Shown in pieces: positions 25,767 through 33,552 of a stretch of 64,000 bases of DNA (position 1 is its first letter; each line of letters begins with the position of its first letter). The stretch is taken from the NCBI RefSeq assembly GCF_003268675.1, contig NZ_CP029378.1, positions 2,790,001 to 2,854,000 of the forward strand, written 5' to 3'. This DNA is from Streptomyces bacillaris. GTDB taxonomy: Bacteria > Actinomycetota > Actinomycetes > Streptomycetales > Streptomycetaceae. A program made the position numbers and the translations under genes. The notes below the pieces were generated by a model. It was not told the origin of the DNA. It made no database searches and worked only from the letters and a program-made list of their open reading frames with translations.

Positions 25767-26303
25767 TCAGTAGCAGTCCAGCGGCGAGATGGAGCGGAAC
25801 TGCTGCTGGGTGATCAGATCGGCGCCCCGCAGGTTCAGCCGGGCGCCGCTCAGCCCGTTCTCGTCCGCCTCCAGCCGCTTCAGCATGGCCTGCACCTGCT
25901 CGCCCCAGGTCTTGTGCGCGTTCTTCAGCGCGCGCGAGGTGGCCCAGCCGTCGCCGTCCTTGGCGCCGAACGCCTTCACCGCCGCCGAGGTCTCCTCGTC
26001 CGCGTGGTCGCCGTCCTTCTTGGTGCCGGGCCTGATCCGCGTACGGATGGCCTCGGCGGCGGCCTTCTTCTCGGCCGGGGAGGAGGCGAGCGAGGGGGTA
26101 CAGGGGGCGAACGGCGGGCCGTAGCCGGGGGCGTAGGGGCCCTGGACCGGGCCGTTGGGGCCCTGGCCGGGAGCGAAGGGGCCGTACACGGGCGGCGGGG
26201 AGAGGTCGGCCGGGACCTCGTTGAGCTGCATCGAGACCGGTGCGGCGCCCTCTGCGGATGCCGTCGTCCCATCGGCTGTCTGACTGCTCAACTCGGCCCC
26301 CAT
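25767..26303 (-). CDS. Proline-rich protein with WXG-like C-terminal helices
   Basis: 178 aa. A flexible N-terminus rich in Pro, Gly and Tyr (PPPVYGPFAPGQGPNGP, with repeated YGP/YAPG units, about 37-66) precedes a helical part with KTWGEQVQAMLKRLEADENG (about 130-149) and LSGARLNLRGADLITQQQFRSI. The last part resembles partner proteins encoded beside long WXG proteins in streptomycetes. It starts the three-gene unit 22363-26303. No enzymatic motif is seen. Function is unknown; an export or adaptor role is inferred from context. Confidence 0.7.
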   Translation of the reverse strand: MGAELSSQTADGTTASAEGAAPVSMQLNEVPADLSPPPVYGPFAPGQGPNGPVQGPYAPGYGPPFAPCTPSLASSPAEKKAAAEAIRTRIRPGTKKDGDHADEETSAAVKAFGAKDGDGWATSRALKNAHKTWGEQVQAMLKRLEADENGLSGARLNLRGADLITQQQFRSISPLDCY

Positions 26304-26641
26304 GAGTCATCTCGAACATCTGCGCCGGATCGTGATCCGGTCACCCTAACAAGCGCTTTTTCCGCCAGGCCCGCATGGCGAACGGGGCCGTACAGGACCC
26401 CCCGGCCCGTACGACCCCGCTCCGATTCCCCCTGTGGCCTGCGCCTCCCCCGAAGCGACCGGCCGTTCCCCCGTGTTTCCCCCGGGCCCCCTCGGATCCC
26501 GTTTTCACTGCTCCCCCGTGGTTTCCCCACATCTCCCCCGTGGGTTCCCCGCTTCTCCCCCGTAACCCCTGCCTCCCCCGAAGCAGTGGCCGTTCCCGGT
26601 TCGTCCCCCGACTCCCCGGGTTCCCCGTTTCCCCCGTAGCC
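26304..26641. repeat. C-rich low-complexity region downstream of sigQ
   Basis: The 338 bp between the cassette and the sigQ stop contain about a dozen CCCCCGT or CCCCCGA runs (for example TTTCCCCCGGGCCCCC and TCTCCCCCGTGGGTTCC). A longer direct duplication, TGCCTCCCCCGAAGC...GGCCGTTCCC, has copies near 26445 and 26570. Read on the minus strand, the sigQ 3' transcript would carry many GGGGGA tracts at short spacing, able to form G-quadruplexes. No gene is seen. The promoter of the WXG cassette must lie at its left end. Confidence 0.55.
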
Positions 26642-27433
26642 TCAGGCCACCAGCTCGCCGAAGGACTCCTGCTCGTCACGTCCGAAGCTGAGGACCTCGT
26701 CCTCGCGCAGCCGGCGGAGGGACCGCCAGATGCTCGACTTCACCGTGCCGACACTGATGTCGAGGATCGACGCGATCTCCGGGTCGGTGCGGCCCTCGTA
26801 GTACCGCAGGACCAGCATCGTGCGCTGGAGTTCGGGCAGCCGGGCGAGCGCCTGCCAGAGCACCGCGCGCAGCTCCGTACCGCGCATCGCGTCCGTGTCG
26901 CCCACCGTCTCCGGCAGCTCCTCGGTCGGGTATTCGTTCAGCTTGCGCCTGCGCCAGGCGCTGATGTGCAGGTTGGTCATGGTGCGGCGCAGATAGCCGC
27001 CGACCGCCGCCTTGTCGCTGATCCTGTCCCACGCCCGGTACGTCGAGAAGAGGGCGCTCTGCAGCAGGTCCTCCGCCTCGAACCGGTCGCCGGTCAGGTG
27101 GTAGGCGGTGGCGTACAGGGAGGCCCGCCGCTCCTGGACGTAGGCCGTGAACGCCGCTTCGGCGTCCCCGGTCTCCGTCCGGGCGCGGTCCCCCGTGACC
27201 TCCCCGTACGCGCTTCCCCCGTTGCCCCCCGTGTCCCCCGTGGGTGCGTCCACCACCGTCATGTACGGCTTGCGCGACTGCTCCGCGGCCGACGGTGACG
27301 GCAGGTGCTGACGCCCGGCGCCCCGAACACACCCCCGTACGTTCGTAGCGCCGGACTTCTCGCCGCTCCGGCCGATGTCGTGGAGACGCGTGACAACTGC
27401 GCTTGAGCTGGTGCTGCTGTGCAGTGCGTTCAT
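26642..27433 (-). CDS. sigQ: ECF sigma factor SigQ
   Basis: 263 aa from ATG 27433 (MNALHSSTSSSAVVTRLHD); an internal ATG at 27262 (MTVVDAP) is an alternative. Region 2 contains YATAYHLTGDRFEAEDLLQSALFSTYRAWDRI and GGYLRRTMTNLHISAWRRR. Region 4 contains LWQALARLPELQRTMLVLRYYEGRTDPEIASILDISVGTVKSSIWRSLRRLRED. It is divergent from afsQ1-afsQ2. In S. coelicolor SigQ (SCO4908) is activated by AfsQ1 and opposes AfsQ1-dependent antibiotic production. No anti-sigma gene is adjacent; control is probably transcriptional through the AfsQ1 box at 27545-27560. Confidence 0.92.
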   Translation of the reverse strand: MNALHSSTSSSAVVTRLHDIGRSGEKSGATNVRGCVRGAGRQHLPSPSAAEQSRKPYMTVVDAPTGDTGGNGGSAYGEVTGDRARTETGDAEAAFTAYVQERRASLYATAYHLTGDRFEAEDLLQSALFSTYRAWDRISDKAAVGGYLRRTMTNLHISAWRRRKLNEYPTEELPETVGDTDAMRGTELRAVLWQALARLPELQRTMLVLRYYEGRTDPEIASILDISVGTVKSSIWRSLRRLREDEVLSFGRDEQESFGELVA

Positions 27434-27544
27434 CTCGCGCCCCCTATCGGTGGAGATCGTTGGAGTCCGTCGTGGTGGTACGTGCCGTACTTCCCTGCTG
27501 CCAAAGAGCTTGCCGGGGCAGTTTCATGGCGCTGTCCCCCGACT

Positions 27545-27560
27545 GTCACAGGCCTGTCAC
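27545..27560. promoter_or_regulatory. AfsQ1 binding site
   Basis: GTCAC-AGGCCT-GTCAC at 27545-27560 matches exactly the AfsQ1 consensus GTnAC-n6-GTnAC known from S. coelicolor. It lies in the sigQ/afsQ1 divergent interval, 112 bp from the sigQ start and 82 bp from the afsQ1 start, so it can serve both genes. Confidence 0.8.
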
Positions 27561-27641
27561 AGGGGCAGTTGCGGCCGTATCCGGCAGCTGTGCGGGGCCA
27601 CAGGTCGAACTGAAGCGCCCCCATGGGCCAGAATGACGCTC

Positions 27642-28319
27642 GTGCCTTTCCTGTTGCTGATCGAGGACGACGACGCCATCCGCACGGCCCTCGAACTCTC
27701 GCTGTCACGCCAGGGCCACCGTGTGGCCACCGCGGCGACGGGAGAGGACGGCCTGGAGCTGCTGCGCGAGCAGCGCCCCGACCTGGTCGTGCTGGATGTG
27801 ATGCTGCCCGGGATCGACGGTTTCGAGGTGTGCCGGCGGATCCGCCGCACCGACCAGCTGCCGATCATCCTGCTGACCGCGCGCAGCGACGACATCGACG
27901 TCGTGGTGGGACTGGAGTCCGGCGCGGACGACTATGTGGTCAAACCCGTCCAGGGCCGGGTGCTGGACGCCCGGATCCGGGCGGTGCTGCGCCGTGGTGA
28001 GCGGGAGTCGACCGACTCCGCGACCTTCGGCAACGTGGTCATCGACCGGTCCGCCATGACCGTGACCAAGGGCGGGGAGGATCTGCAGCTCACGCCGACC
28101 GAGCTGCGGCTCCTGCTGGAGCTGAGCCGCCGGCCCGGCCAGGCCCTCTCCCGGCAGCAACTGCTGCGGCTGGTGTGGGAGCACGACTACCTGGGCGACT
28201 CCAGGCTGGTGGACGCCTGTGTGCAGCGGCTGCGCGCGAAGGTGGAGGACGTGCCGTCCTCGCCGACCCTGATCCGTACGGTACGGGGCGTGGGCTACCG
28301 GCTGGACTCGCCTCAGTGA
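27642..28319 (+). CDS. afsQ1: Response regulator AfsQ1 (OmpR family)
   Basis: 225 aa from GTG 27642, the same length as S. coelicolor AfsQ1; an ATG three codons earlier (27633) is possible. The receiver domain has the acidic pocket LLLIEDDDA (D9, D10), phospho-acceptor D52 (VVLDVMLPG), Thr in LLTARSDD and K in YVVKPV. The winged helix ends in the OmpR-type RLRAKVEDVPSSPTLIRTVRGVGYRL. It is partnered with AfsQ2, whose start overlaps its stop by three bases. In S. coelicolor this system responds to nitrogen (glutamate) conditions and controls antibiotics and nitrogen genes. Confidence 0.95.
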   Translation: MPFLLLIEDDDAIRTALELSLSRQGHRVATAATGEDGLELLREQRPDLVVLDVMLPGIDGFEVCRRIRRTDQLPIILLTARSDDIDVVVGLESGADDYVVKPVQGRVLDARIRAVLRRGERESTDSATFGNVVIDRSAMTVTKGGEDLQLTPTELRLLLELSRRPGQALSRQQLLRLVWEHDYLGDSRLVDACVQRLRAKVEDVPSSPTLIRTVRGVGYRLDSPQ

Positions 28320-29953
28320 CGGAGAGAACCAAGCGGTCCATCCGGGCGGGGCTCCGCTGGACCAGCCTGCGGCTGCGGCTCGTCGTGGTCTTCGCCCTGG
28401 TGGCGCTGACGGCGGCGGTCTCCGCCTCGGGGATCGCGTACTGGCTCAACCGCGAGGCCGTGCTGACCCGTACGCAGGACACCGCGCTCGACGACTTCCG
28501 GCGGCAGATGCAGGACACGGCGGCCACGCTGCCGGTGCGGCCCACCAAGGACGACCTCCAGCGGGCCGCCGGGCAGATGGCGTCCGGCGGGCCCGGCTAC
28601 AACGTGCTGCTGGAGGACGAGCGCGAACAGGGCAAGCCGATCGTCGGCTACTCCGACCTGGACGCCTTCACCCTGACCGATGTGCCGGACCCGCTGCGGA
28701 AGCAGGTGTCCCGCAAGCAGCCGCTGACCGCGAACAACGAGCACGAGTACCACCTGTTCTGGCAGCGTACGAGCATCTCCGGCACCCCGTACCTGGTCGC
28801 CGGTACGCGGATCATCGGCGGCGGCCCGACCGGGTACATGCTCAAGTCCCTCGACCAGGAGCGGCAGGACCTCAACTCACTGGCCTGGTCGCTGGGGATC
28901 GCCACCGCCCTGGCCCTGATCGGCTCGGCGCTGCTGGCCCAGGCCGCCGCGACGACCGTGCTGCGGCCGGTGCAGCGGCTCGGTGACGCGGCCCGCAAGC
29001 TGGGCGAGGGCAAGCTCGACACCCGGCTCACGGTCTCCGGTACGGACGAACTCGCGGATCTCTCCCGTACGTTCAACCGGACCGCCAGCTCGCTGGAGAA
29101 GAAGGTCGCGGACATGAGCGCGCGGGAGGAGTCCAGCCGGCGGTTCGTCGCGGACATGTCCCACGAGCTGCGCACCCCGCTGACCGCGATCACGGCGGTG
29201 GCCGAGGTGCTGGAGGACGAGGCGGACAGCCTCGACCCGATGATCGCGCCCGCCGTGCACCTCGTGGTCAGCGAGACCCGGCGGCTGAACGACCTGGTGG
29301 AGAACCTGATGGAGGTGACCCGCTTCGACGCGGGCACCGCGCGGCTGGTCCTGGACGACGTGGACGTGGCCGACCAGGTCACCGCGTGCATCGACGCCCG
29401 GGCGTGGCTGGACGCGGTGGACCTGGACGCGGAGCGCGGCATGATGGTCCGGCTCGACCCGCGCCGCCTGGACGTGATCCTGGCCAATCTGATCGGCAAC
29501 GCCCTCAAGCACGGCGGTTCGCCGGTGAACGTGAAGGTGCGGACCGAGGGCGAGGAACTGGTCATCGAGGTACGGGACCACGGTCCGGGCATCCCCGAGG
29601 AGGTGCTGCCGCACGTCTTCGACCGCTTCTACAAGGCCAGCGCCTCCCGACCGCGTTCGGAGGGCAGCGGGCTCGGCCTCTCCATCGCCGTGGAGAACGC
29701 GCACATCCACGGCGGTGACATCACGGCCGCCAACTCTCCGGAGGGCGGGGCGGTCTTCGTCCTGCGCCTCCCGCGCGACGCCTCGAAGCTGACGGGCGGC
29801 GCAGGCGCGGGCGGGGACGGAGGCGGTACGGGGAACGGGGCGGACAAGGAGCCGGGCGGGCGGGGCGAGCACGGTGGAGGTCCGGGAGGCGCCGGGGGTT
29901 CCGGGGGCGCCCGGGGTTCCGGAGGCAAGGGCGAGGACGGTGGGGTGTCATGA
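28316..29953 (+). CDS. afsQ2: Sensor histidine kinase AfsQ2
   Basis: 545 aa from a GTG that overlaps the afsQ1 TGA. An N-terminal membrane helix (VVVFALVALTAAVSASGIAYWL), a sensor loop of about 130 residues outside the cell, a second helix (SLGIATALALIGSALLAQAAATTVL) and a HAMP linker are followed by the HisKA domain (H283 in MSHELRTPLTAI). The HATPase domain has the N box (ILANLIGNALKHGG), G1 (VRDHGPGIPEE) and G2 (SEGSGLGLSIA). The last 50 residues are a Gly-rich tail (GAGGDGGGTGNGADKEPGG and on) with no known role. The next gene's ATG overlaps its stop (ATGA). Confidence 0.95.
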   Translation: MTERTKRSIRAGLRWTSLRLRLVVVFALVALTAAVSASGIAYWLNREAVLTRTQDTALDDFRRQMQDTAATLPVRPTKDDLQRAAGQMASGGPGYNVLLEDEREQGKPIVGYSDLDAFTLTDVPDPLRKQVSRKQPLTANNEHEYHLFWQRTSISGTPYLVAGTRIIGGGPTGYMLKSLDQERQDLNSLAWSLGIATALALIGSALLAQAAATTVLRPVQRLGDAARKLGEGKLDTRLTVSGTDELADLSRTFNRTASSLEKKVADMSAREESSRRFVADMSHELRTPLTAITAVAEVLEDEADSLDPMIAPAVHLVVSETRRLNDLVENLMEVTRFDAGTARLVLDDVDVADQVTACIDARAWLDAVDLDAERGMMVRLDPRRLDVILANLIGNALKHGGSPVNVKVRTEGEELVIEVRDHGPGIPEEVLPHVFDRFYKASASRPRSEGSGLGLSIAVENAHIHGGDITAANSPEGGAVFVLRLPRDASKLTGGAGAGGDGGGTGNGADKEPGGRGEHGGGPGGAGGSGGARGSGGKGEDGGVS

Positions 29954-30693
29954 CGGGTGCGGTTCGGCCGACGGCGGCGGATGCGTCCCGGCCGCCCGGG
30001 CGCCCGTCGGGGGCGCGCGGGCCTGACCCGTCGGCGGCGCGCGGGCGTGGCTCGACGGCGGCGCGCGGGCCCTGGACGCGTGGGGCGCGTGGCGTACGTC
30101 GTGCCGGTGCCGGGTTCGCCGCCGTGCTGGCGGCCGTCGCCCTGGCCTCGGGGTGCGGGATCCGGACCACGTCCGTGCCCGTGGACGCCGGGGCCGCGCC
30201 CTCCCGGGTGCCGTGCAAGCTACCGTCGGCGGACGTCACGACCCGGTCGCCGGAGAGTGTGGCCGCGCCCGTGTACCTGGTGTGCGCCTCGCAGCTGGTG
30301 ACCGTGGACCGGCCGGTGCCCAGCGGCGCGGCCGGCGGCGCCGACCCGCTGGTGGCCGCCCGCGCCCTGCTGGACCAGGTGCAGCAGGCGCCGCCCGAGA
30401 CCGAGCGGCGGGCCGGGTTCTCCACGGCGGTCCCGGCCGGGCTGCGGGTCGAGAACCCCCGGACCGATGACCCGGCGGGCGCCCTGCGGCTGAGCAGCCA
30501 GCCCGAGGACCTGTCGGCGGAGGCGCTGGCGCAGTTGGTGTGCACGTACGCGGAGAACGAGGCGCTCGTGACGGACGGCTCGGTGGTGCTGGGCGGCCCG
30601 GGAACGTATCCGCCGCGCGGCTATCTCTGCACCTCGCAGACGAAGTCCCGGCCGCAGGACGTGACCACCCCGGACGTGCTGAAGCGGGACTGA
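29950..30693 (+). CDS. Lipoprotein of the AfsQ operon
   Basis: 247 aa, ATG overlapping the afsQ2 stop by four bases. A long Arg/Pro/Gly-rich N-terminal extension (about 1-50) precedes a signal segment with lipobox ALASGC (C69). The mature part is of the GerMN-like or sensor-accessory type seen beside actinobacterial histidine kinases (PVYLVCASQLVTVDRPVP, QVQQAPPETERRAGFSTAVPAGLRV), with cysteines at VPCKL, LVCAS, LVCTY and YLCTS. It corresponds by position to the lipoprotein encoded after afsQ2 in S. coelicolor. A modulatory role on AfsQ2 is likely but inferred. The true start could be further in. Confidence 0.85.
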   Translation: MTGAVRPTAADASRPPGRPSGARGPDPSAARGRGSTAARGPWTRGARGVRRAGAGFAAVLAAVALASGCGIRTTSVPVDAGAAPSRVPCKLPSADVTTRSPESVAAPVYLVCASQLVTVDRPVPSGAAGGADPLVAARALLDQVQQAPPETERRAGFSTAVPAGLRVENPRTDDPAGALRLSSQPEDLSAEALAQLVCTYAENEALVTDGSVVLGGPGTYPPRGYLCTSQTKSRPQDVTTPDVLKRD

Positions 30694-30694
30694 A

Positions 30695-30798
30695 GCCGGG
30701 CGTCAGCCGGGCGTCAGCCGGGCCGGGCGGAAGCCGGGCGGAAGCCGCCGGTGAGTCACCGGGAGACCGTCGGGAGACCACCGGGAGAGCGTCGGGGC
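30695..30798. repeat. Nested short tandem repeats between the lipoprotein and VanZ genes
   Basis: AGCCGGGCGTC occurs three times nearly head to tail (from about 30693), then AGCCGGGCGGA twice, then CCGGGAGACC or TCGGGAGACC three times to about 30798. Unit length is 10-11 bp, close to one helical turn. No gene is visible. Confidence 0.55.
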
Positions 30799-30843
30799 CG
30801 AAGTCGCGGAACCGATCCGGCCGGCCGGGGCGTCTTGGTGGGC

Positions 30844-31422
30844 GTGCGTCAAGGTTCGGGTCAAGGTTCCGACGGTCAGGCCGTCATCCACTTCCGCGCG
30901 GCGGGTGTCACTCTCCTCCTCGCGCATCTGCTGTTCGTCGGGTGGCTGACGCTGCGCCCGCTGGATGTGCCCTGGACCGCCGCCGCGAACTTCGAGCCGC
31001 TCGCCTCGATCAGGAACGACCTCGCACTGGGGCCCGCCGAGGCCCTGCGCCGGATCGGCGGGGCGCTGCTCCTGCTGGCCCCGCTCGGGGTGCTGCTGCC
31101 GATGGCCGGGGGCCGGGTCTTCGTCTCGCCGTGGGTGTCTCTGCTGCGGACGGTGGCGGCCGGGGCGCTGATCTCGCTCGCCATCGAGCTGGGCCAGACC
31201 GGGGTGCCGGGTCAGGTGGTCGACATCGACTCGGTGCTGCTGAACACCACGGGGGTGGTGGTGGCGCATCTGCTGGTCGTGCCGGTCTGCCGGGCGCGGC
31301 TGCGCCGCCGGGGGGTGCCGGGCGTACGGGACCTCCCCCGGTACCGGCAGGAGACCCGTCTGCGGGATGAGGCCCCTGGGGGTTCGACCCCGACGATTTC
31401 CAGGGTCGGCATCGCCCCGTAG
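30844..31422 (+). CDS. VanZ-family membrane protein
   Basis: About 192 aa from GTG 30844 (VRQGSGQGSDG); GTG 30838 and TTG 30835 are in-frame alternatives and no strong ribosome site decides. Four hydrophobic helices: VTLLLAHLLFVGWLTLRPL, ALLLLAPLGVLLPM, LLRTVAAGALISLAIELGQ and IDSVLLNTTGVVVAHLLVV. The family motif pair LxPLDxxW (TLRPLDVPW) and IELGQ...DIDSVLLNTTG is intact. VanZ-like proteins are linked to glycopeptide tolerance, but most streptomycete members have no assigned role. The C-terminal 40 residues are basic and polar. Confidence 0.82.
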   Translation: MRQGSGQGSDGQAVIHFRAAGVTLLLAHLLFVGWLTLRPLDVPWTAAANFEPLASIRNDLALGPAEALRRIGGALLLLAPLGVLLPMAGGRVFVSPWVSLLRTVAAGALISLAIELGQTGVPGQVVDIDSVLLNTTGVVVAHLLVVPVCRARLRRRGVPGVRDLPRYRQETRLRDEAPGGSTPTISRVGIAP

Positions 31423-31523
31423 AGCGATGCTTTGTCCCCCTTCCCGGGCGCACCATGGATACACCGGGAGCAGAACAGAGCCGCTCCCGCCGCTACGGTT
31501 CACGTCTCGCGAAGGAGCCCACC

Positions 31524-31730
31524 ATGGCCGCACTGGTCCGCCCCACCGAAGGACGCATGATCGGCGGGGTGTGCGCGGGGCTGGCACGGCGCTTCGGCAC
31601 CTCGGCCGGCACCATGCGCGTCATCTTCGTCGTCTCCTGCCTGCTGCCCGGCCCGCAGTTCCTGATCTATCTGGCGCTCTGGGCGCTGCTGCCCTCGGAG
31701 AAGTCCGCCTCGTCCGCGTCGGCCTGGTGA
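31524..31730 (+). CDS. PspC-domain small membrane protein
   Basis: 68 aa from ATG 31524, with GAAGGAG upstream. It begins MAALVRPTEGRMIGGVCAGLARRFG, the PspC domain entry, then TMRVIFVVSCLLPGPQFLIYLALWALLPSE, a hydrophobic hairpin. PspC proteins take part in envelope stress sensing in enterics; in actinomycetes similar short proteins are widespread and uncharacterised. A terminator hairpin follows. Confidence 0.85.
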   Translation: MAALVRPTEGRMIGGVCAGLARRFGTSAGTMRVIFVVSCLLPGPQFLIYLALWALLPSEKSASSASAW

Positions 31731-31789
31731 CGCGACCGGCCGGTCGAAGGGCCGCGCACGGAGCCGGTCGCGGGACCGCGTACAGCACG

Positions 31790-31825
31790 GTGGGGCGCAC
31801 ACCCTGGTCAGGGTGTGCGCCCCAC
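31790..31825. terminator. Perfect 17-bp hairpin between convergent genes
   Basis: GTGGGGCGCACACCCTG (31790-31806) and CAGGGTGTGCGCCCCAC (31809-31825) are exact reverse complements. The hairpin separates the PspC gene from the convergent secreted-protein gene. Confidence 0.88.
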
Positions 31826-31846
31826 TGCTGTGTGCTGCGGCCGCGG

Positions 31847-32149
31847 TCAGCCGCCGAGCGGGATGCCGTTGGCGGTCAGGCCCTGCGTGGGCAGTCCGCC
31901 GAGCAGGCCGAGGGCCGGGGCGACGGACTCGGTGGCGTCACCGCCGAGGACCTTGCCGACGGTCTCCTGGACCGGGGCGTTCTGGGCCGCCTGGGAGACG
32001 GTGTCCAGCGCCATGGAGGAGACGGGGAGCGCGCCGGCCGCGGTGTCGAGCGGCAGGGAGGGGGCGGCGGAGGCGCTGCCGGCGGCGGCAGCGGCGAAAG
32101 CGGCACCGAGAGCGGCGACACCCAGAGTCTTGGCAGCGGTCTTCTTCAT
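31847..32149 (-). CDS. Small secreted protein, unknown function
   Basis: 100 aa from ATG 32149 with AAGGAT upstream. The signal peptide is MKKTAAKTLGVAALGAAFAAAAAGSASA, cleaved near residue 28. The mature part is Ala/Leu/Val/Gly-rich without cysteine (PSLPLDTAAGALPVSSMALD to LTANGIPLGG). It resembles the secreted protein at 21170-21592 in length, composition and ending, so the two may be distant paralogues. The upstream frame to 32275 is not credible as an extension. A wall or aerial-surface role is possible but unsupported. Confidence 0.75.
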   Translation of the reverse strand: MKKTAAKTLGVAALGAAFAAAAAGSASAAPSLPLDTAAGALPVSSMALDTVSQAAQNAPVQETVGKVLGGDATESVAPALGLLGGLPTQGLTANGIPLGG

Positions 32150-32239
32150 GAAGAATTCATCCTTGGGGAAGGGGATGTGAGCGGCTCTGCACGGTAGCCA
32201 TCCCGGCGCCCCGACCGCAAACATCCCGACACGCGAAAA

Positions 32240-32266
32240 ATGGCCGGGGAATTTTTCCCCGGCCAT
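32240..32266 (-). terminator. Terminator of the adenosine deaminase gene
   Basis: ATGGCCGGGGAA and TTCCCCGGCCAT pair around TTT with A-rich and T-rich flanks, 19 bp beyond the add stop. It lies on the path of minus-strand transcription. Confidence 0.8.
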
Positions 32267-32284
32267 CTTCCACACCCTCGGACG

Positions 32285-33439
32285 TCAGCTCGTGGCAGCG
32301 GCAGAACCGCTGGTCACAGCGGTCTGACGGAAAAGCCACTCGGACTTCAGCTCGGCATAACCGGGCTTGACGACCTCATTGATCATCGCGAGACGTTCGT
32401 CGAAAGGAATGAAAGCTGATTTCATCGCATTGACGGTGAACCACTGCATGTCGTCGAGCGTGTATCCGAATGCCTCGGTCAGCAGCTCGAATTCCCGGCT
32501 CATGCTCGTCCCGCTCATGAGGCGGTTGTCCGTGTTCACGGTGACGCGGAAGTGCAGCTTCCGCAGCAGCCCGATGGGGTGCTCGGCGTACGAGGTGGCG
32601 GCGCCGGTCTGGAGGTTGGACGTCGGGCACATCTCCAGCGGGATGCGCTTGTCCCGTACGTAGGAGGCGAGGCGGCCGAGGGAGACCGAGCCGTCCTCCG
32701 CGACCTCGATGTCGTCGATGATCCGCACCCCGTGGCCGAGCCGGTCGGCGCCGCACCACTGGAGGGCCTGCCAGATCGACGGCAGGCCGAAGGCCTCGCC
32801 CGCGTGGATGGTGAAGTGGTTGTTCTCCCGCTTGAGGTACTCGAACGCGTCGAGGTGGCGGGTGGGAGGGAAGCCGGCCTCGGCGCCCGCAATGTCGAAG
32901 CCGACGACGCCCTGGTCCCGGTAGCTGTTGGCGAGTTCGGCGATCTCCAGCGCGCGGGCGGCGTGCCGCATCGCGGTGAGCAGGGCGCCGACGCGGATGC
33001 GGTGGCCGTTGGCGCGGGCGATGCGCTCGCCCTCGCGGAAGCCCGCGTTGACCGCCTCGACGACCTCTTCGAGGGTCAGCCCGCCCTCCAGGTGCTGCTC
33101 GGGGGCGTACCGGATCTCGGCGTAGACGACGCCGTCCTCGGCGAGGTCCTCGGCGCACTCGGCGGCCACCCGGAAGAGCGCGTCACGGGTCTGCATGACG
33201 GCGCAGGTGTGGGCGAAGGTCTCCAGATACCGGGGCAGCGAACCGGAGTCGGCGGCCTCGCGGAACCAGATGCCGAGCTTGTCGGCCTCGGTCTCGGGGA
33301 GGGAGTCGTAACCCTGCGCGCGGGCCAGCTCGATGATCGTCCCCGGGCGGAGGCCGCCGTCGAGGTGGTCGTGGAGCAGCACCTTGGGGGCGCGCCGGAT
33401 CTGGTCGGAATCGGGGACATTCAGGGTCTGGCTCGTCAT
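32285..33439 (-). CDS. add: Adenosine deaminase
   Basis: 384 aa. It deaminates (deoxy)adenosine to (deoxy)inosine, which PNP can then cleave. Zinc ligands H23 and H25 are in HDHLDG near the N-terminus. IHAGEAFG supplies a third His and the catalytic Glu, LGHGVRI the general-base His, and [11 protein letters not shown] the final Asp pair. A -10 box TACAGT ends six bases before the ATG at 33439, so the mRNA should be leaderless. The palindrome CTACGCGCGTAG lies just upstream (33456-33467). Orthologous order with deoA and cdd is known in mycobacteria. Confidence 0.95.
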   Translation of the reverse strand: MTSQTLNVPDSDQIRRAPKVLLHDHLDGGLRPGTIIELARAQGYDSLPETEADKLGIWFREAADSGSLPRYLETFAHTCAVMQTRDALFRVAAECAEDLAEDGVVYAEIRYAPEQHLEGGLTLEEVVEAVNAGFREGERIARANGHRIRVGALLTAMRHAARALEIAELANSYRDQGVVGFDIAGAEAGFPPTRHLDAFEYLKRENNHFTIHAGEAFGLPSIWQALQWCGADRLGHGVRIIDDIEVAEDGSVSLGRLASYVRDKRIPLEMCPTSNLQTGAATSYAEHPIGLLRKLHFRVTVNTDNRLMSGTSMSREFELLTEAFGYTLDDMQWFTVNAMKSAFIPFDERLAMINEVVKPGYAELKSEWLFRQTAVTSGSAAATS

Positions 33440-33467
33440 CTGGGCACTGTAGCGCCTACGCGCGTAG
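33440..33467 (-). promoter_or_regulatory. add promoter with nucleoside-regulon palindrome
   Basis: On the minus strand, CTACGCGCGTAG (33467-33456) is followed after four bases by the -10 TACAGT (33451-33446) and, six bases later, by the ATG. The same intergenic region precedes the divergent gene at 33553, which has no clear ribosome binding site. Confidence 0.7.
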
Positions 33468-33552
33468 AGCGCCCGCCGACGGCTTCCGTCGATGCGTAAC
33501 AGTGACCGGAAAGTCGGGTGGAGTACACCTGCTCTTCTGAGACTGTTCTGTC

